A stretch of DNA of 17,530 bases from an uncultured Pseudomonadota bacterium (GCA_902494875.1 CABUUO010000021.1:1-17530); one strand, 5' to 3'; positions 1 to 9,551 are shown, counted from the stretch's first letter. Numbers and translations: made by a program. Notes: generated from the letters alone by a model not told the origin.

Positions 1-3000
1 ACGGAGTTGTTTGGCAATAACTCCGTTCTTTCGTCTGGAGAAAAAGCCGCTAACGGATTTGAGGCGCTGAAGGATTTGGACAGCAACGGCGACGGTGTGT
101 TTAATGCTGAAGATAATGCATGGAGCGAAGTGAAAATCTGGCAAGATGCCAATAGCAACGGTTATCTGGATGCCGGAGAACTCTATAGCCTTAACCAAGC
201 CGGCATCGAAGAAATAAACCTTAATTATATTAATACCAATGTCGCGGACATTAACAATAATCTTCACAAACAACAAGGAACCTTTATTAAAACTGATGGT
301 ACAAGCGGAAGTATCCACGATGTTTGGTTTGATGCCGATATGTCTGATTCTGCTGACTTGACCGAACTCAGCATTCCCGATGAAATCAAAGCTATGCCGG
401 ATATAGCCGGTTCCGGCAACGTACATAGTCTGCAAGTTGCTATGGCCTTAGATGAGAGCGGTGAATTGAAGACTTTGGTTCAGCAATTTGCTGCAGAAAC
501 AAATGTTGAAGCACGCAACGCGCTGTTGTGGAATATTATTTATCATTGGACGGGTGTACAAGATATGGATCCGAATGGAAGAGATCCAACCCAGATTTAC
601 GACAAAGTGATAGATGACAGCCGTAAACTGGAAGCTCTGGAAGAGTTTATGGGTAAAGAATACCTCGGAACTTGGTGCTGGGGTGAACGCGACCCTAATC
701 CGCATGGTAAGGCTGCACCTTATTTAATTCGTGCGTTTGATATGCTGTTTAATGATATTAATACAACGCTTTTGGCTCAAACACATTATAAAGATTTGTT
801 AGATGCTGTCGATTTATCTTGGAATGCTGCTACGGAAAAGTGGAACGTAGATGTTTCTGCTGCAATGGAAATGCTACAGTCAATATATGCCGGAAATTCT
901 GTTGATGGTATGATAGCCGTACGAGAATTTGAAAATATTATTCGCCAGTTAGAGTTTTCAGGTGTTCAGGAAATTTATACTGCATTTAGAAATTATGGTA
1001 ATTTGACCGGAAATGAGTTTGAAACAGCATTAGCAAAATTTGGCTTTACTTATGGTACGGAAGGACATGATACATTAAATGGAAGTTCCGGTGTCGATGA
1101 AATTAATGGTCTGGCCGGTAATGATAAAATCTATGCGGGAGGAGGAAACGATATTCTGGACGGCGGTGACGGAAACGATACCCTTTGGGGAGAAGACGGC
1201 AATGATACCCTCATCGGCGGAGCCGGTAACGATACGCTTATTGGTGGTAATGGAGCTGATACCTACATCTTTAATCCCGGATTTGGCAATGATGTGTTAG
1301 ACAATTCTGATGATAACGCTTCAGCCGACGAACCCGACATTATCCAATTTGGCGAAGGGATCCTGCCTGAGAAAGTAACCTTGCAACGCCAAGGATATGA
1401 CCTCATTATAACCGTGGCATATAATGCCGATGAAACAGGGGTTAAACCAACCAATGATTCTCTGAGAATTTACAGTTATTTTGATGAGCAAGGAACAACC
1501 AGCGCTACGGTAAACAAAATTGTTTTTGCCAACGGTACGGAATGGAATTATGAATATATTCTCAACAATTATGACAGTATTGCCGGCGCCGGCGGCGGTA
1601 AAACGGTTGAGGGAGATAATCAGGATAACAATCTCAGCGGCACCAACTATGATGACGTTTTGGTCGGCAATGGCGGAAATGATACGCTCAATGCCGGAAA
1701 CGGCAATGACCGCCTGATTGGCGGAACAGGCAATGATACCTTAAACGGAGGCGCCGGAAATGATGCATATCTGTGGAACTGGGGAGATGGCATGGATACC
1801 ATTTCCGACGGAGATAATCATGACAGAATTTCTTTCGGTGCGGGTATATACCCCTCTGACTTAACATTCCGCCAAGTCAGTAACACGGATGATTTGCAGA
1901 TTATTGTCAAAGGTAATGAAAATCAGGGAATGATTATCAAAAACTTTTTCTGGCGGCAAAATTATAAAATAGAAGATTTGTATTTTAACAACGGTGAACG
2001 ATTATCTCTGCCGGACATCAATTTAACTCTGCGTCAGAGTGATGATGGGGAGATTATCCGCGTAAAAGACAACGTAAAAGTGGTGTATGCCAATGGCGGC
2101 AATGATACCGTCCATGGCAGCAATAATGCAGATGTTATTTATGGCGGTGATGGTTTTGATACGCTCAACGGAAACAATGGCGACGATCTTATCATTGGCG
2201 GCCGCGGCAATGACATTATTAACGGTGGTAATGGCAATGATACTTATGTCTGGAACTTGGGTGACGGACTTGATGAAATTACCGATTATGTCCCATCTTC
2301 TACGGAAAGTAAGCAGGATAAGATTAAGTTTGGCAGCGGTATTGTGCCGGAAGATATATCTTTCCGCCGCGAAAACTCAAATCTGCGGGTTATTGTCAAT
2401 AATGATGACACACAGGGGATTATCGTCAAAGACTTTTTCAGCAATGATAATAATAAAGTTGAACAAGTAGAATTTGCCAATGGCCAGACAATTGATATTT
2501 CACAAGGAATGACACTTGTTCAATCAGATGCTTCTGAAACTTTTTCAGGAACGGAATTTAATGACATCATCTACGGCATGGGTGGTGATGATGACATCTC
2601 CGCCGGCAATGGCGATGATATTATCATCGGCGGCAAAGGCAATGATGTTGTTAACGGCGGTAATGGCAATGATACCTATATTTGGAACTTAGGCGACGGC
2701 TTTGATACGATTACCGATTATGTTCCGTCATCTACGGAAAGTAAGCAAGACAAGATTAAGTTCGGCGAGGGCATTACTGCAAGTGATTTAAGTTTCCGTC
2801 GCAATGGATACGATTTAATTATCAATGTTAAAGACGAGATTAATCAAGGGATTAAAATCGTTGATTTTTATAGCAACAGCAATAATCAAGTTGAAACAGT
2901 CGAATTTGCCGATGGCTCAACTTTGGATTTAACGGCCGGTTTAACCTTCACTTATATGGATAAAGCGGATACGGAAAGCGCTTCTGACGGTAATGACATT

Positions 3001-6000
3001 ATTTATGGCATGGGTGGTGATGATAACATCTCCGCCGGGAATGGCGACGATGTTATCAGCGGCGGAACCGGCAATGATGTTGTTAACGGCGGTAATGGCA
3101 ATGATACCTATATTTGGAACTTAGGCGACGGCTTCGATACGATTATCGATTATGTTCCGTCATCTACGGAAAGTAAGCAAGACAAAATCAAGTTCGGTGA
3201 GGGAATAGCACCGGAAGATGTAACCTTCCGCCATGTCGGCAGAGATTTGATGATCAATGTTAACGGAGATCCGTCACAGGGAATGAAAATTGTCGACTAT
3301 TTTTCCAATTCACATAATGAAGTTGAATATGTTGAATTTGCCGATGGAACATCATTTAGAATCAATGATGGCGTTACCTTTAAATATGATGACGGTGATG
3401 AAACAGTCGGAGCGACTGACGGTAATGACATTATTTATGGCATGGGTGGTGACGATAACATTTCGGCCGGGAATGGCGACGATATTATCATCGGCGGAAC
3501 CGGCAATGATATTGTTAACGGCGGTAATGGTAATGACACCTATATTTGGAACTTAGGCGACGGCTTCGATACGATTACCGATTATGTTCCGTCATCTACG
3601 GAAAGTAAGCAAGACAAAATCAAGTTCGGTGAGGGAATAGCACCGGAAGATGTAACCTTCCGCCATGTCGGTTACGATTTGATAATTAATGTTAATGGCG
3701 ATCCATCACAGGGAATGAAAATTGTCGACTATTTTTCCAATTCACATAATGAAGTTGAATATGTTGAATTTGCCGATGGAACATCATTTAGAATCAATGA
3801 TGGCGTTACCTTTGAATATACAGACGCTTCGGAAACAGTCGGAGCAACAGATGGAAATGATACCATTTATGGCCTTGGAGGTAATGATGACATCTCGGCC
3901 GGGAATGGCGACGATATTATCATCGGCGGCAAAGGCAATGATGTTATTAACGGCGGCTATGGTAATGACACTTATGTCTGGAACTTAGGAGACGGATTCG
4001 ATACGATTACCGATTATGTTCCGTCATCTACGGAAAGTAAGCAAGACAAGATTAAGTTCGGTGAAGGAATATCTTTTGACGATTTAAGTTTTTATCGTAA
4101 CGGATATGATCTGTTCATTTATGTAAAAAATGATTTTGGACAGGGAATTTCTGTAAAGGATTATTTTTACGGTTCAAATAATGAAGTTGAATATATAGAG
4201 CTTGCAGATGGGACAACCGTCAACATTGATTCTGAAGTACAAATAAATGAAAATATTCCAACTCAAACAATTGTCGGAACAATTAATGATGAAACCTTGA
4301 CCGGCGGTATCGGAAACGACACAATCAGCGGCGATGACGGCAGCGACGTCATTACCGGTAATCAAGGAAACGATGTTCTCAACGGCGGTAATGACGATGA
4401 CGTTTATGTCTGGAATATGGGCGACGGTTTCGATACCATTACCGATGAACATGGCGAATTTGATATCATCAGCTTTGGTGAAAATATCGCTTATGAGGAT
4501 TTGACATTCAGTCGCGTTGGTGATGATTTGCTCATCAACGTCAATGCAGATCCTTATCAGGGGATGAAAATTGTCAATTTTTATAAGAATGATGCCAATA
4601 AAATCGAGTATCTCGAATTTTCCGACGGCAGCCTTTACGATATTGCAACCTCACCGTTGGTTTGGTCTTTAAGTAATGGCGATGATACGGTTGCCGGCAC
4701 CGATTATGACGATACGATTTACGGCAATAGTGGTAATGACATGATTTCATCGGATAATGGAGATGATATACTCATTGGTGGTACCGGCAACGATACCTTA
4801 AACGGCGGTTCTGATAATGACACTTATGTTTATAATCTCGGTAACGGTCTGGATACAATAACCGATACGCAGGGTGTTGCCGATAAGATCAAATTTGGCA
4901 CCGGCATTGCCTCGTCTGACATCACATTCCGACAAAACGGCAGTGATTTGCAGATTTTTGTAAATGCTGCATTAACCGAAGGAATGATTGTCAAAGATTT
5001 TTACAAATCAGGCAGTGCAAATCAAATAGAGGTTATAGAGTTTGCCGATGGCAGTAAGCTGAATATATCCGCACTGGGGTTGACTTTGTCGCAAAGCTCC
5101 GGTGATGATGTCGTCACGGGAACCGATTATGAAGATGTTGTCTATGGCAACGGCGGCAATGATACGATTAACACCGGCAACGGCGATGATACGCTTATCG
5201 GCGGCACCGGTAACGATATCTTAACTGGCAGTAACGGTAATGATACTTATGTCTGGAACTTAGGTGACGGACTGGATACCGTTACTGATGGACAAGGCAC
5301 GGCAGACAAGATTTTGTTTGGCGCGGGAATAAGTCTTAATAATCTCAAATTTACGCAGGAAGGTAAGAATTTGCGGATTTATGTCAACGATAATATCGAA
5401 CAAGGGTTTGTTATTGTAAATTTCTACAATTCCAATGCCGATAAAATCGAAAAACTGGAGTTTGCCGACGGATCGACTTTCAATCTGTCCACACAAGGCC
5501 TAACCTTAACCCAGCCGAATGGCGACAATGTTGTCAATGGCACAGTCTATGCTGATGTCGTCTATGGCAACAATGGTATGGATACCATCTCTACCGGCAA
5601 TGGTCATGATATGTTAGTTGGCGGCCAGGGTAACGATATTCTTGACGGAGGGCGCGGAAATGATACCTACATCTGGAACCTCGGTGATGGTATGGATACG
5701 ATTACCGATGCCAACGGCAATGATAAAATAGTCTTTGGTATAGGTATCAGCGAAGCTGATGTCCAATTTACTCAGGAAGGCAATAATCTGCGTATAACCA
5801 TTAAAGATGACTTTAATCAGGGAATGCTGATTAAAAACTTCTTCAGTTCAACAGCTAACAAGGTAGAACTTATTGAGTTTGCCAATGGAGAAACGCTGGA
5901 CATCTCGCAAGGTCTGCCCCTGATGCAAACGAACGGTTCAGAAACCATAAACGGAACCGGTTTGGGGGATGTCATCTATGGAATGGATGGTAATGACACC

Positions 6001-6462
6001 ATTTCCGCAAGCGGTAACAATACATTTATCGGCGGCAAAGGCAATGATGTTGTTAACGGCGGAACCGGTAATGATACGTATGTTTACAACCTCGGTGACG
6101 GGTTTGATACCATTAATGAATCCGGCGGAAACGATAAAATTGTTTTTGGCGAAGGTATCAGTCAGAATGATTTGTCATTTGAGCGGATTGGCAACCACCT
6201 TAAAATTTGCATCAATGGTGATGAAATTAAAGGGCTTCAGATTAACAATCAATTCAGCACGGCATCTGATAAGGTTGAAACCATTGAGTTTGCCGACGGT
6301 TCGACCATGGACATCAGCAATGCCGATCAGTTGATTCAGGCAATGAACGGCTTCAGTGTCGGCAGCTCGGCTTCGACAGATACTCTGTCCAATCCGACGC
6401 AGGATGTCGGCGATATGTATTCTCTGGCTGCTAATTCGGATTTGACCAGAAAAGCGGTTTGA
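1..6462 (+). CDS. Giant RTX calcium-binding protein, 5' end outside window
   Basis: The frame is open from base 1, so the true start lies upstream; at least 2153 residues are present. An EF-hand-like DLDSNGDG loop (about nt 76-100) and a second acidic loop (DANSNGYLDAGE) come first. A helical region at about nt 390-1030 resembles the segment preceding RTX repeats in FrpC-like and other large alphaproteobacterial RTX proteins. From about nt 1057 there are RTX nonapeptides (GGxGNDxL type) followed by 12 tandem blocks. Each block has nonapeptides, a YxWNLGDGxDTI segment, then DKIxFGxGI...DLxFxR...FADGS, matching the haemolysin-type calcium-binding-related domain (PF06594 type). The non-repetitive C-terminus of about 60 residues would carry the type I secretion signal. 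No ABC transporter or membrane fusion protein is in the window. The likely role is a secreted or surface, calcium-folded adhesin or toxin-like protein; the exact function is not visible. Confidence 0.93.
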   Translation, partial: TELFGNNSVLSSGEKAANGFEALKDLDSNGDGVFNAEDNAWSEVKIWQDANSNGYLDAGELYSLNQAGIEEINLNYINTNVADINNNLHKQQGTFIKTDGTSGSIHDVWFDADMSDSADLTELSIPDEIKAMPDIAGSGNVHSLQVAMALDESGELKTLVQQFAAETNVEARNALLWNIIYHWTGVQDMDPNGRDPTQIYDKVIDDSRKLEALEEFMGKEYLGTWCWGERDPNPHGKAAPYLIRAFDMLFNDINTTLLAQTHYKDLLDAVDLSWNAATEKWNVDVSAAMEMLQSIYAGNSVDGMIAVREFENIIRQLEFSGVQEIYTAFRNYGNLTGNEFETALAKFGFTYGTEGHDTLNGSSGVDEINGLAGNDKIYAGGGNDILDGGDGNDTLWGEDGNDTLIGGAGNDTLIGGNGADTYIFNPGFGNDVLDNSDDNASADEPDIIQFGEGILPEKVTLQRQGYDLIITVAYNADETGVKPTNDSLRIYSYFDEQGTTSATVNKIVFANGTEWNYEYILNNYDSIAGAGGGKTVEGDNQDNNLSGTNYDDVLVGNGGNDTLNAGNGNDRLIGGTGNDTLNGGAGNDAYLWNWGDGMDTISDGDNHDRISFGAGIYPSDLTFRQVSNTDDLQIIVKGNENQGMIIKNFFWRQNYKIEDLYFNNGERLSLPDINLTLRQSDDGEIIRVKDNVKVVYANGGNDTVHGSNNADVIYGGDGFDTLNGNNGDDLIIGGRGNDIINGGNGNDTYVWNLGDGLDEITDYVPSSTESKQDKIKFGSGIVPEDISFRRENSNLRVIVNNDDTQGIIVKDFFSNDNNKVEQVEFANGQTIDISQGMTLVQSDASETFSGTEFNDIIYGMGGDDDISAGNGDDIIIGGKGNDVVNGGNGNDTYIWNLGDGFDTITDYVPSSTESKQDKIKFGEGITASDLSFRRNGYDLIINVKDEINQGIKIVDFYSNSNNQVETVEFADGSTLDLTAGLTFTYMDKADTESASDGNDIIYGMGGDDNISAGNGDDVISGGTGNDVVNGGNGNDTYIWNLGDGFDTIIDYVPSSTESKQDKIKFGEGIAPEDVTFRHVGRDLMINVNGDPSQGMKIVDYFSNSHNEVEYVEFADGTSFRINDGVTFKYDDGDETVGATDGNDIIYGMGGDDNISAGNGDDIIIGGTGNDIVNGGNGNDTYIWNLGDGFDTITDYVPSSTESKQDKIKFGEGIAPEDVTFRHVGYDLIINVNGDPSQGMKIVDYFSNSHNEVEYVEFADGTSFRINDGVTFEYTDASETVGATDGNDTIYGLGGNDDISAGNGDDIIIGGKGNDVINGGYGNDTYVWNLGDGFDTITDYVPSSTESKQDKIKFGEGISFDDLSFYRNGYDLFIYVKNDFGQGISVKDYFYGSNNEVEYIELADGTTVNIDSEVQINENIPTQTIVGTINDETLTGGIGNDTISGDDGSDVITGNQGNDVLNGGNDDDVYVWNMGDGFDTITDEHGEFDIISFGENIAYEDLTFSRVGDDLLINVNADPYQGMKIVNFYKNDANKIEYLEFSDGSLYDIATSPLVWSLSNGDDTVAGTDYDDTIYGNSGNDMISSDNGDDILIGGTGNDTLNGGSDNDTYVYNLGNGLDTITDTQGVADKIKFGTGIASSDITFRQNGSDLQIFVNAALTEGMIVKDFYKSGSANQIEVIEFADGSKLNISALGLTLSQSSGDDVVTGTDYEDVVYGNGGNDTINTGNGDDTLIGGTGNDILTGSNGNDTYVWNLGDGLDTVTDGQGTADKILFGAGISLNNLKFTQEGKNLRIYVNDNIEQGFVIVNFYNSNADKIEKLEFADGSTFNLSTQGLTLTQPNGDNVVNGTVYADVVYGNNGMDTISTGNGHDMLVGGQGNDILDGGRGNDTYIWNLGDGMDTITDANGNDKIVFGIGISEADVQFTQEGNNLRITIKDDFNQGMLIKNFFSSTANKVELIEFANGETLDISQGLPLMQTNGSETINGTGLGDVIYGMDGNDTISASGNNTFIGGKGNDVVNGGTGNDTYVYNLGDGFDTINESGGNDKIVFGEGISQNDLSFERIGNHLKICINGDEIKGLQINNQFSTASDKVETIEFADGSTMDISNADQLIQAMNGFSVGSSASTDTLSNPTQDVGDMYSLAANSDLTRKAV
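2200..4080 (+). repeat. 432-bp tandem repeats inside the RTX gene
   Basis: A marker encoding DYVPSSTESKQDKIKFG recurs at nt 2284, 2716, 3148, 3580 and 4012, an exact 432-bp (144-codon) period over five copies. The third and fourth copies are nearly identical in DNA for much of their length, including synonymous positions. That points to recent duplication or gene conversion. The other seven domain blocks are diverged and differ in length. Confidence 0.95.
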
Positions 6463-6478
6463 AAACATATTTAAATAA

Positions 6479-6514
6479 CAAAACGCCCCTCATCTCCGGA
6501 GCAGGGGCGTTTTG
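6479..6514. terminator. Bidirectional rho-independent terminator
   Basis: Perfect 12-bp arms (CAAAACGCCCCT at 6479-6490 and AGGGGCGTTTTG at 6503-6514) enclose a 12-base loop that contains the small palindrome CTCCGGAG. The arms carry T-rich tails on both strands. It sits 16 bases after the RTX stop and just beyond the 3' end of the minus-strand tRNA, so it can end both transcripts. Confidence 0.88.
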
Positions 6515-6531
6515 CATACATATTTCCAAAT

Positions 6532-6607
6532 TGGTGATCCCAACGAGAGTCGAACTCGTGTTACAGCCTTGAGAGGGCCGTGTCCTAGGCCACTAGACGA
6601 TGGGACC
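6532..6607 (-). tRNA. tRNA-Glu (anticodon CTC)
   Basis: Read on the minus strand, a full cloverleaf forms. The acceptor GGTCCCA pairs with TGGGATC (one G-T), the D arm contains TCTAGTGGCCTAGGA, and the anticodon stem CGGCC/GGCTG encloses loop CTCTCAA. The T loop is GTTCGAC, the discriminator is A and CCA is encoded (6532-6534). The anticodon is CTC, and the overall sequence closely follows bacterial tRNA-Glu. It reads toward the RTX gene and ends at the shared terminator. Confidence 0.93.
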
Positions 6608-6742
6608 ACAGAAACAAGCATTTTGATAATATAAATTTGCAAAACTTGCAAGCCTTTTTTTCTTAAAACTTTCTTTTTCTGATTGAAGTGCGTTTTTTTC
6701 TGGGTTAACCTTAGACGTTGTTTTCACAGATAGGACAGGTAA

Positions 6743-7264
6743 ATGCTGGAGCGCTTGCAAAACAAAATCAGGAGTATTCCCGATTTTCCCAAAAAAGGGA
6801 TTATATTCAAAGACATCACCACGCTGCTGAAAGACGCGGAAGCTTTTCGCGAGGTGATAGACGTTTTTTATGAGCAGTTCAAAGGACAGGGGATTGATTA
6901 TGTTGCTGCGGTTGAATCCCGCGGCTATCTGTTTGGCGCGCCGCTGGCCTATAAGCTCGGTGCCGGTTTGGTAATCATCCGCAAGCCCGGAAAGCTCCCC
7001 GCCGAAGTCGAACGTATCGAATATGATCTGGAATACGGTACCGACGCGCTTGAAATTCACAAAGATTCCGTAGAACCGGGCAAAAAGGTGCTGGTCATTG
7101 ATGATCTTCTGGCCACGGGCGGTACGGTTTCCGCGGCTTGCCGTCTGGTGGAAAAAGTCGGCGGCAGCGTGGCGGCGGCGGCTTTTATGATAGAGCTTCA
7201 GGATCTGGGCGGTCGTTCAAAACTGCCGGTTTCCGTCGCCTGCTATTCAATGTTTCGTTATTAA
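6743..7264 (+). CDS. apt: Adenine phosphoribosyltransferase
   Basis: A cytoplasmic purine-salvage enzyme that makes AMP and pyrophosphate from adenine and PRPP. The protein has 173 residues, the usual length for the family. The PRPP-binding signature VLVIDDLLATGGT lies at residues 116-128. ESRGYLFG (58-65) and the flexible-loop region RKPGKLP (80-86) also fit Apt. The ATG at 6743 follows a purine-rich stretch (AGGACAGG), a plausible Shine-Dalgarno. It is probably transcribed alone, since the next gene downstream has its own promoter. No convincing promoter of its own was seen in 6608-6742. Confidence 0.96.
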   Translation: MLERLQNKIRSIPDFPKKGIIFKDITTLLKDAEAFREVIDVFYEQFKGQGIDYVAAVESRGYLFGAPLAYKLGAGLVIIRKPGKLPAEVERIEYDLEYGTDALEIHKDSVEPGKKVLVIDDLLATGGTVSAACRLVEKVGGSVAAAAFMIELQDLGGRSKLPVSVACYSMFRY

Positions 7265-7303
7265 TATACATACTTTTTTCTGCGAAAATTTTGCTGATAA
7301 TGG

Positions 7304-7333
7304 TTTACTGTCCCGCAGAATTGGGTGTATAAT
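7304..7333 (+). promoter_or_regulatory. Sigma70-type promoter for the secreted hypothetical gene
   Basis: TATAAT (7328-7333) lies 18 bases after TTTACT (7304-7309, 4 of 6 to consensus). A perfect 12-bp palindrome TTCAATATTGAA (7347-7358) follows near the expected transcript start and could be an operator, although it is AT-rich and may be chance. Confidence 0.6.
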
Positions 7334-7370
7334 AGACGCATTAAAATTCAATATTGAAAGGAGTTCCGCC

Positions 7371-7892
7371 ATGAATAAACGTTTGCGTAATATCCTTATC
7401 TTCTGTTCTCTTTCCGTTTTGCTTGTTGTTTTGTCGGCTGCTGCGGCGTCTGTCGGTTCCGTGCCGGCAACGCAGAAATTCGGTCCTGACGGTTTCAGGG
7501 ATTATAATCTGGCGCTGACGGGAAGCGAAAAAGGGGTTGACACCTATTCCGGCAAGAAAAACAACCTGCGTCTGATTTTCAGCATAGAAGAAGATCAGGT
7601 CCGGAAAATGATTCTGACCTACGACAACAACATCGCCGCAGGCGAGCGCCAGACCCTGAGCCTGGAAATTCTGGATTTGTCGGGCAGGCTTTTCCCCGGA
7701 AAAATCGTTTCTTTGGCCGAAGCGCAGCAAAAACTCTATGATGAGCTGGACAATTTGAAAACCGACCGTGACGACAAGGTTTTTGTCATTGACCGTTTAC
7801 GTTTTGAAATAAATCTGGTCAATGATCTGGTCAACATCCGGGTAACGGCGGTTCAGCCTACCGGCCAAGATAACGCCGCAATGCCGCTTTGA
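7371..7892 (+). CDS. Secreted or membrane-anchored hypothetical protein
   Basis: 173 residues with an N-terminal KRLR basic stretch and a hydrophobic run (residues 8-26) ending in AAAAS, consistent with a Sec signal peptide or an N-terminal anchor. The rest is polar and looks like a small beta-rich periplasmic domain followed by a helix (SLAEAQQKLYDELDNLKTD). The start is well supported by AAGGAG 7 bases upstream of the ATG and by the consensus promoter ahead of it. The 3' end overlaps the convergent Nudix gene by 35 bp. I do not recognise a family, and no function is assigned. Confidence 0.8.
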   Translation: MNKRLRNILIFCSLSVLLVVLSAAAASVGSVPATQKFGPDGFRDYNLALTGSEKGVDTYSGKKNNLRLIFSIEEDQVRKMILTYDNNIAAGERQTLSLEILDLSGRLFPGKIVSLAEAQQKLYDELDNLKTDRDDKVFVIDRLRFEINLVNDLVNIRVTAVQPTGQDNAAMPL

Positions 7893-8376
7893 CGGATTCC
7901 AGACCGAAGTCGTCGATGTTTATTTCCCGGCGGGGAATAAACAATATTTCCGAATTTTCGCTTTTGTCCGGCAGCAGGTGCTCCGTATCTTTAATTTCCG
8001 CTTCAAAAAAGAAGTCCAGCGGATAGAGTTCCACACCCTTGTATTCATAATGGTTGGGAATGCTGAACAAATATTTTCCGAGCGAAATTTCCAGATTCGT
8101 CTCTTCCCGAACCTCGCGTTTTACGGCGTCCTCAATGCATTCTCCCGCTTCGCAGAAACCGCCGGGAAGATGCAGGGTGCCTTTGGCAGGGTCTTTGGCG
8201 CGCCGCACCGCGAGCAGGCGGTCCTGTTGGTCAAAAATCAGCGCCGCGCCGCCGATGGTGGGGTTTTTGTACATTTCATAGCCGCAGCTCCGGCAGACGC
8301 GCATATTGGCGTGTTTGTTTTCCCAGGCGGATTTTCCGCACTTCGGGCAGAATTTCAAAACGTCGAACGGATCCAT
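7858..8376 (-). CDS. Zinc-ribbon Nudix hydrolase
   Basis: An N-terminal zinc ribbon (CPKC...CRSC, four cysteines) is followed by a Nudix box (G-FCEAG-E-x7-REVREE), which binds the metal and cleaves nucleoside-diphosphate-linked substrates. The architecture resembles NADH pyrophosphatase-like and ADP-ribose-type Nudix proteins of about 170-180 residues; the substrate cannot be read from sequence. I chose the second ATG (8376): it has GCAGGA upstream at suitable spacing. The first ATG (8394) has no Shine-Dalgarno and overlaps a TATAAT-like element (8393-8398), so that alternative start would give only 6 more residues. The last Nudix glycine is replaced by asparagine, a tolerated change. Confidence 0.93.
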   Translation of the reverse strand: MDPFDVLKFCPKCGKSAWENKHANMRVCRSCGYEMYKNPTIGGAALIFDQQDRLLAVRRAKDPAKGTLHLPGGFCEAGECIEDAVKREVREETNLEISLGKYLFSIPNHYEYKGVELYPLDFFFEAEIKDTEHLLPDKSENSEILFIPRREINIDDFGLESVKAALRRYLGR

Positions 8377-8464
8377 TTTTTTCCTGCTTTCCATTATAAT
8401 TAAAACGTCTGCAATAATAGGAAAATATGTTTAAGGAAAAGATAATATTCTTAATTTGTGAAAA

Positions 8465-8486
8465 AAAGCACCCTTTCGGGTGCTTT
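8465..8486 (-). terminator. Rho-independent terminator of the small acidic gene
   Basis: On the minus strand, AAAGCACCC-GAAA-GGGTGCTTT forms a 9-bp stem with a GNRA tetraloop, and the U-tract continues through 8461. It lies 10 bases beyond the stop codon of the 54-residue gene. Confidence 0.9.
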
Positions 8487-8496
8487 CCGTTTGGCG

Positions 8497-8661
8497 TTAT
8501 GAGTTCTTTTTCTTATGAGGCGCTTCTTCGCTGATGTCGATTTCGTCTTCTTCGACGATGAGGTCTTCGTCGTTAAAACCCTTGGCATAGCGTTCGTTCA
8601 TATCCATGCAGGGGCAGGAAGGTTTTTGAGCGCTTTTTTTGGTAGTAGAGGTATGTTCCAT
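8497..8661 (-). CDS. Small acidic hypothetical protein (54 aa)
   Basis: The product begins MEHTSTTKK, has a CPCMDMNERYAKG motif, then an acidic stretch (EDLIVEEDEIDISEE) and a basic tail. AAGGAG stands 8 bases before the ATG at 8661, and a strong terminator follows the stop, so this is very likely a real gene. An open frame extends upstream to 8736 but has no ribosome site, so the shorter start is chosen. A weak promoter, TTGACG (8703-8708) with TAACCA (8681-8686), may drive it. No signal peptide. The CPC motif could bind metal, but that is only a possibility. Function unknown. Confidence 0.8.
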   Translation of the reverse strand: MEHTSTTKKSAQKPSCPCMDMNERYAKGFNDEDLIVEEDEIDISEEAPHKKKNS

Positions 8662-8758
8662 TGTTTTTCTCCTTGTAAAATGGTTACAGCAATGAGATAA
8701 GCCGTCAAAAGCAAAAGCCAATAGATAATTGGTCATAGGCTTTGAATGCCATCTTTGA

Positions 8759-8787
8759 TTGACAAGCGGAACAGATTTGATTATTTA
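8759..8787 (+). promoter_or_regulatory. Putative promoter of the polytopic membrane protein gene
   Basis: A perfect TTGACA (8759-8764) is followed after 17 bases by TATTTA (8782-8787), a weak -10; TTATAA (8785-8790) is an alternative at longer spacing. It precedes the gene at 8822. Confidence 0.5.
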
Positions 8788-8821
8788 TAAAAATAAGTTT
8801 TACTAATAAGGCCTTTATCAA

Positions 8822-9541
8822 ATGAACAACACAACCGTCCGAAAGCTGCCTCTTGCGGAAATTTTCAAGTCCGCGCTGCGCTTTTTCGTTTCCAAACCGC
8901 TGGCAATGCTGGTATATTCTCTCATAAACTATGCGATTATCATTGTCGGCATTGCCACTTGGTCGCAGCCGGCGTTTTTGCTGCTGGCCGTTGCGGCTTA
9001 TGCCTTTTGGAGCTGGTTTTTCCGCTGGTATTTTGATAAGAGGCCGTATTTTGACCGGCGTTCTCTGTTTTCGTCTTTGGCGCCGTCTACCAAGATCCTG
9101 GTTTTGGGCTTTATTGTCATGACCATACTCATTTTGCTGCCGTTTGCGCCTTTGTTTCTGGGTTTCAACGGGCAATATGCCGACCGCTATCTGGCCTTTT
9201 TGCAAAAATATATGCAGGAAAATCAGACCATAGACGCGGTTTTGAGCATCATTACCGTTTTCATTGCGCCCTACATTCTGTTCCGGCCGTTTTTCGCCTG
9301 GATCGGTTCTCTGATCGGCCGCAACGGCAACCTGCGCTTTGCCATGCAGAAAACCCGCGGCAACTATTGGCAGATTGTGGCGCTGCTGCTGGTTTTGAAT
9401 ATTCCGTTTATGATTGTGGAACAGGCGGGAAACTGGCTTGGCTGGTCTTCTTACGTGCGGTTTTTCCTGATGTCGCCGCTGATTGTGTACGGCAATCTCC
9501 TGATTGCCAAGTCTTATGAATATTTCTTTATGGAAGAATAA
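8822..9541 (+). CDS. Polytopic inner-membrane protein, unknown function
   Basis: 239 residues with five or six hydrophobic segments at about 26-46, 48-68, 91-113, 137-163, 183-200 and 211-231. The loops are short and there is a basic/aromatic patch (FFRWYFDKRPYFDRR, about 66-80). No signal peptide and no recognisable catalytic motif. The ATG has a modest AAGG upstream. It is convergent with the XRE regulator gene, the two stops being 10 bases apart. A long minus-strand frame across the same region is antisense shadow. I do not recognise the family. Confidence 0.85.
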   Translation: MNNTTVRKLPLAEIFKSALRFFVSKPLAMLVYSLINYAIIIVGIATWSQPAFLLLAVAAYAFWSWFFRWYFDKRPYFDRRSLFSSLAPSTKILVLGFIVMTILILLPFAPLFLGFNGQYADRYLAFLQKYMQENQTIDAVLSIITVFIAPYILFRPFFAWIGSLIGRNGNLRFAMQKTRGNYWQIVALLLVLNIPFMIVEQAGNWLGWSSYVRFFLMSPLIVYGNLLIAKSYEYFFMEE

Positions 9542-9551
9542 GGCGGAAAGT

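Noticed and set aside
6532..6607. tRNA-Glu as the attachment site of a genomic island containing the RTX gene
   Set aside because: No integrase and no partial copy of the tRNA 3' end was found in the window.
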